From: a virus
Virus record (IMG/VR): IMGVR_UViG_3300003937_000195
Coordinates: 1 to 21,980 of that record
Reading direction: 5' to 3' (one strand)
Length of the DNA stretch: 21,980 bases
In this document: positions 20,838 to 21,980 of the stretch, in pieces
Layout: each line of letters begins with the position of its first letter
Numbering within the stretch: position 1 is the first letter of the stretch
The notes under the pieces: generated by a model
What the model was told of the DNA's origin: nothing
The model's database searches: none
What the model saw: only the letters and a program-made list of their open reading frames with translations
Position numbers and translations under genes: made by a program

Positions 20838-21308
20838 ATGTTTAAAAAAATTAAAGACGCAATTAAATTTCACAATCCATGGGAAAAATGGGCTGTGATA
20901 ATTTGTCTTGCTGTATTATTATGTGTTAGTTTTTCAGCTGCTAAAGCAGACTGCACAGGTTGTGGAGATGATGGTCATCAACAATGTCCATTAGACGGCA
21001 ATGAACATTCACACGCACCAAAACCCGAAGTAGTATTTGCTGTTTGTGTATTTGCAGATGGCTCATTGATAGACCATAAAGGTGCTAACTCAATGTCCGA
21101 TTGCTTAAAGACTAAAAGAGAAGTTGAAAAGGCTTGGAGAAATAAATCAGAAGAAACAGATAGTGTTGAAATAAATGGTATTACTTACAAGATTGATGGA
21201 GAAAGTTTAGCATTTATGTGTGATTTAGTGGATGCTCAAGTACATCATTATGAAGATGGTACTTGGGAAATTATAGAAATTTTAGGTAAACATAAAAAGG
21301 ACGAATAA
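20838..21308 (+). CDS. Secreted Cys-rich hypothetical protein, 156 aa
   Basis: The start is one base after the binding-protein stop. A signal peptide is visible: basic MFKKIKDAIKFHN, hydrophobic WAVIICLAVLLCVSFSA, then AKA with cleavage likely before D38. The mature protein starts DCTGCGDDGHQQCPLDGNEH, a Cys/His-rich segment that might bind metal or form disulfides. It then has EVVFAVCVFADGS and SDCLKTKREVEKAW, with a last Cys in FMCDLVDAQ. The DCLK-x-KR-x-x-EK motif is shared with the gene at 19495. It should be periplasmic. Coupling to the binding protein suggests a joint role, but none is established. Confidence 0.75.
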   Translation: MFKKIKDAIKFHNPWEKWAVIICLAVLLCVSFSAAKADCTGCGDDGHQQCPLDGNEHSHAPKPEVVFAVCVFADGSLIDHKGANSMSDCLKTKREVEKAWRNKSEETDSVEINGITYKIDGESLAFMCDLVDAQVHHYEDGTWEIIEILGKHKKDE

Positions 21309-21314
21309 TTTACA

Positions 21315-21482
21315 ATGATAGATAATGATACAATATTGACAATATCCAGATTATGGCCAATCTTTGTGGCATTTATTATCCTAATTATTAACCTAGCACA
21401 ATCTCATTACAGAATTAAGGTATTAGAGGAAAAAGTTAAGACAGCTTTTGATTTAATTAATAAGTTACAAGATAAAAAATAA
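21315..21482 (+). CDS. Small membrane-anchored protein, 55 aa
   Basis: The ATG comes six bases after the preceding stop. The product starts MIDNDTILTISRLWP, followed by one membrane segment (IFVAFIILIINLA, residues 16-28). A short amphipathic coiled-coil helix follows (YRIKVLEEKVKTAFDLINKL). Its layout resembles a reduced version of the protein at 19042. No family is recognised. Confidence 0.62.
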   Translation: MIDNDTILTISRLWPIFVAFIILIINLAQSHYRIKVLEEKVKTAFDLINKLQDKK

Positions 21483-21496
21483 ATAAATATTATATT

Positions 21497-21980
21497 ATGG
21501 GAACGAACTTGAAAAGAATGATAGTAAGTGGTGATAGTTGCACCGAAGCAGAATTTTGGTCTAATTGTCATCCTACTTGGGATTTTAATTATCCAAAATG
21601 GCCTGAATATGTAGCCGAACATTTTGGTTTGAAGTTAATTAATTTAGCTAGAGGCGGACAAGGCAATCAATACATATATCACACACTATTAGAAGAAGTT
21701 ACAAATACACCTAAAGAAGACATAGGTTTAGTTATGGCTGGTTGGTCACAATGTCATAGAAAAGATTATGAAACAGGTTGGATGAATAATTGTTGGCATT
21801 CCAAAAGAGTAGATCAGGATGGCGACTTATTACATTGGGTAAGTAAAACTTTAAGACACTATTTAAGTTTTCAAATAATGTGTGAAAGATATAGTCTACC
21901 ATACTATCATTTCCAAATGGGTGATTTATTTGAATGTTATTTGAACGGATTACAACCTACTGAAAATGACAGATTATTAG
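21497..21980 (+). CDS. SGNH/GDSL-hydrolase-like protein, 3' end outside the window
   Basis: The frame is open from the ATG at 21497 to the last base, giving at least 161 residues. RMIVSGDSCTEAEFW (8-21) carries the block I Gly-Asp-Ser, with S14 as candidate nucleophile. INLARGGQGNQYIYHTLLEE matches block II, with an invariant-type Gly and a following Asn. GLVMAGWSQCHRKDYE is the place of block III, but Trp-Ser-Gln stands where many members have an Asn. The catalytic His region would lie beyond the window, so activity cannot be judged. Such genes occur in T4-like marine phages and may modify surface glycans or esters. Upstream there is only a weak late-type motif (AATAAATA). Confidence 0.72.
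   Translation, partial: MGTNLKRMIVSGDSCTEAEFWSNCHPTWDFNYPKWPEYVAEHFGLKLINLARGGQGNQYIYHTLLEEVTNTPKEDIGLVMAGWSQCHRKDYETGWMNNCWHSKRVDQDGDLLHWVSKTLRHYLSFQIMCERYSLPYYHFQMGDLFECYLNGLQPTENDRLL

Noticed and set aside
1-21980. tRNA genes, CRISPR arrays, insertion sequences or integrase/attachment sites
   Set aside because: I found no cloverleaf-like sequences, spaced direct repeats, transposase or integrase motifs; coding density leaves almost no room for them.

Overview
The window is a gene-dense, A+T-rich (roughly one third G+C by eye) stretch of a T4-like marine myovirus. All supported genes are on the + strand. They are packed with ATGA or TAATG stop/start overlaps and purine-rich ribosome sites. 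The clearest markers are a UvsX recombinase, a gene 41-type DnaB-family helicase and T4-type late promoters (TATAAATA) in the few real intergenic gaps. The amino-acid-binding protein near the right end is of the alphaproteobacterial AapJ/BztA type. Together with the low G+C, this suggests a host such as SAR11 (a pelagiphage), although a cyanophage relative cannot be excluded from sequence alone.

Layout. (1) 1-3881 is the replication/recombination block: two small unknown genes, uvsX, an unknown gene, a 2-oxoglutarate/Fe(II) oxygenase, the replicative helicase and a small basic protein. (2) 3900-5057 is an unrecognised 385-residue protein. (3) 5058-12936 is an enzyme block opened by a T4-late motif followed by a near-consensus sigma70 promoter. 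It holds a KxDG-containing ligase-like protein, adenylate kinase, a second P-loop kinase, a nucleotidyltransferase/NMN-adenylyltransferase fusion and two large unknown proteins, with several tiny genes between them. (4) 12953-14699 has a HAD 5'-nucleotidase, then two probable virion proteins, each with its own late promoter and separated by a terminator. (5) 14717-17418 is a run of small, probably virion-related genes. (6) 17425-19491 looks like a lysis region: a DUF1353-type protein, a holin-like membrane protein, an overlapping inner/outer spanin pair and a membrane-anchored coiled-coil protein. (7) 19495-21308 is an amino-acid-binding lipoprotein gene flanked by two small Cys-containing proteins that share a motif. 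(8) The window ends inside a GDSL-like gene.

The most interesting signal is a recurring N-terminal tag, roughly M-(K/R/Y)-x-F-(K/R)-x-(F/Y)-(I/L)-x-E. It is carried by at least seven proteins between 5157 and 17267, including all four enzymes of block 3. It closely resembles the capsid targeting sequence of the T4 internal proteins, which the prohead protease removes after the Glu. If this is correct, the phage packages a set of nucleotide- and NAD-related enzymes in its head and injects them with its DNA. Other points of note are the ligase-like KWDG protein, the lone amino-acid-binding lipoprotein, the putative lysis cassette, and about ten small genes that a length cutoff would miss.
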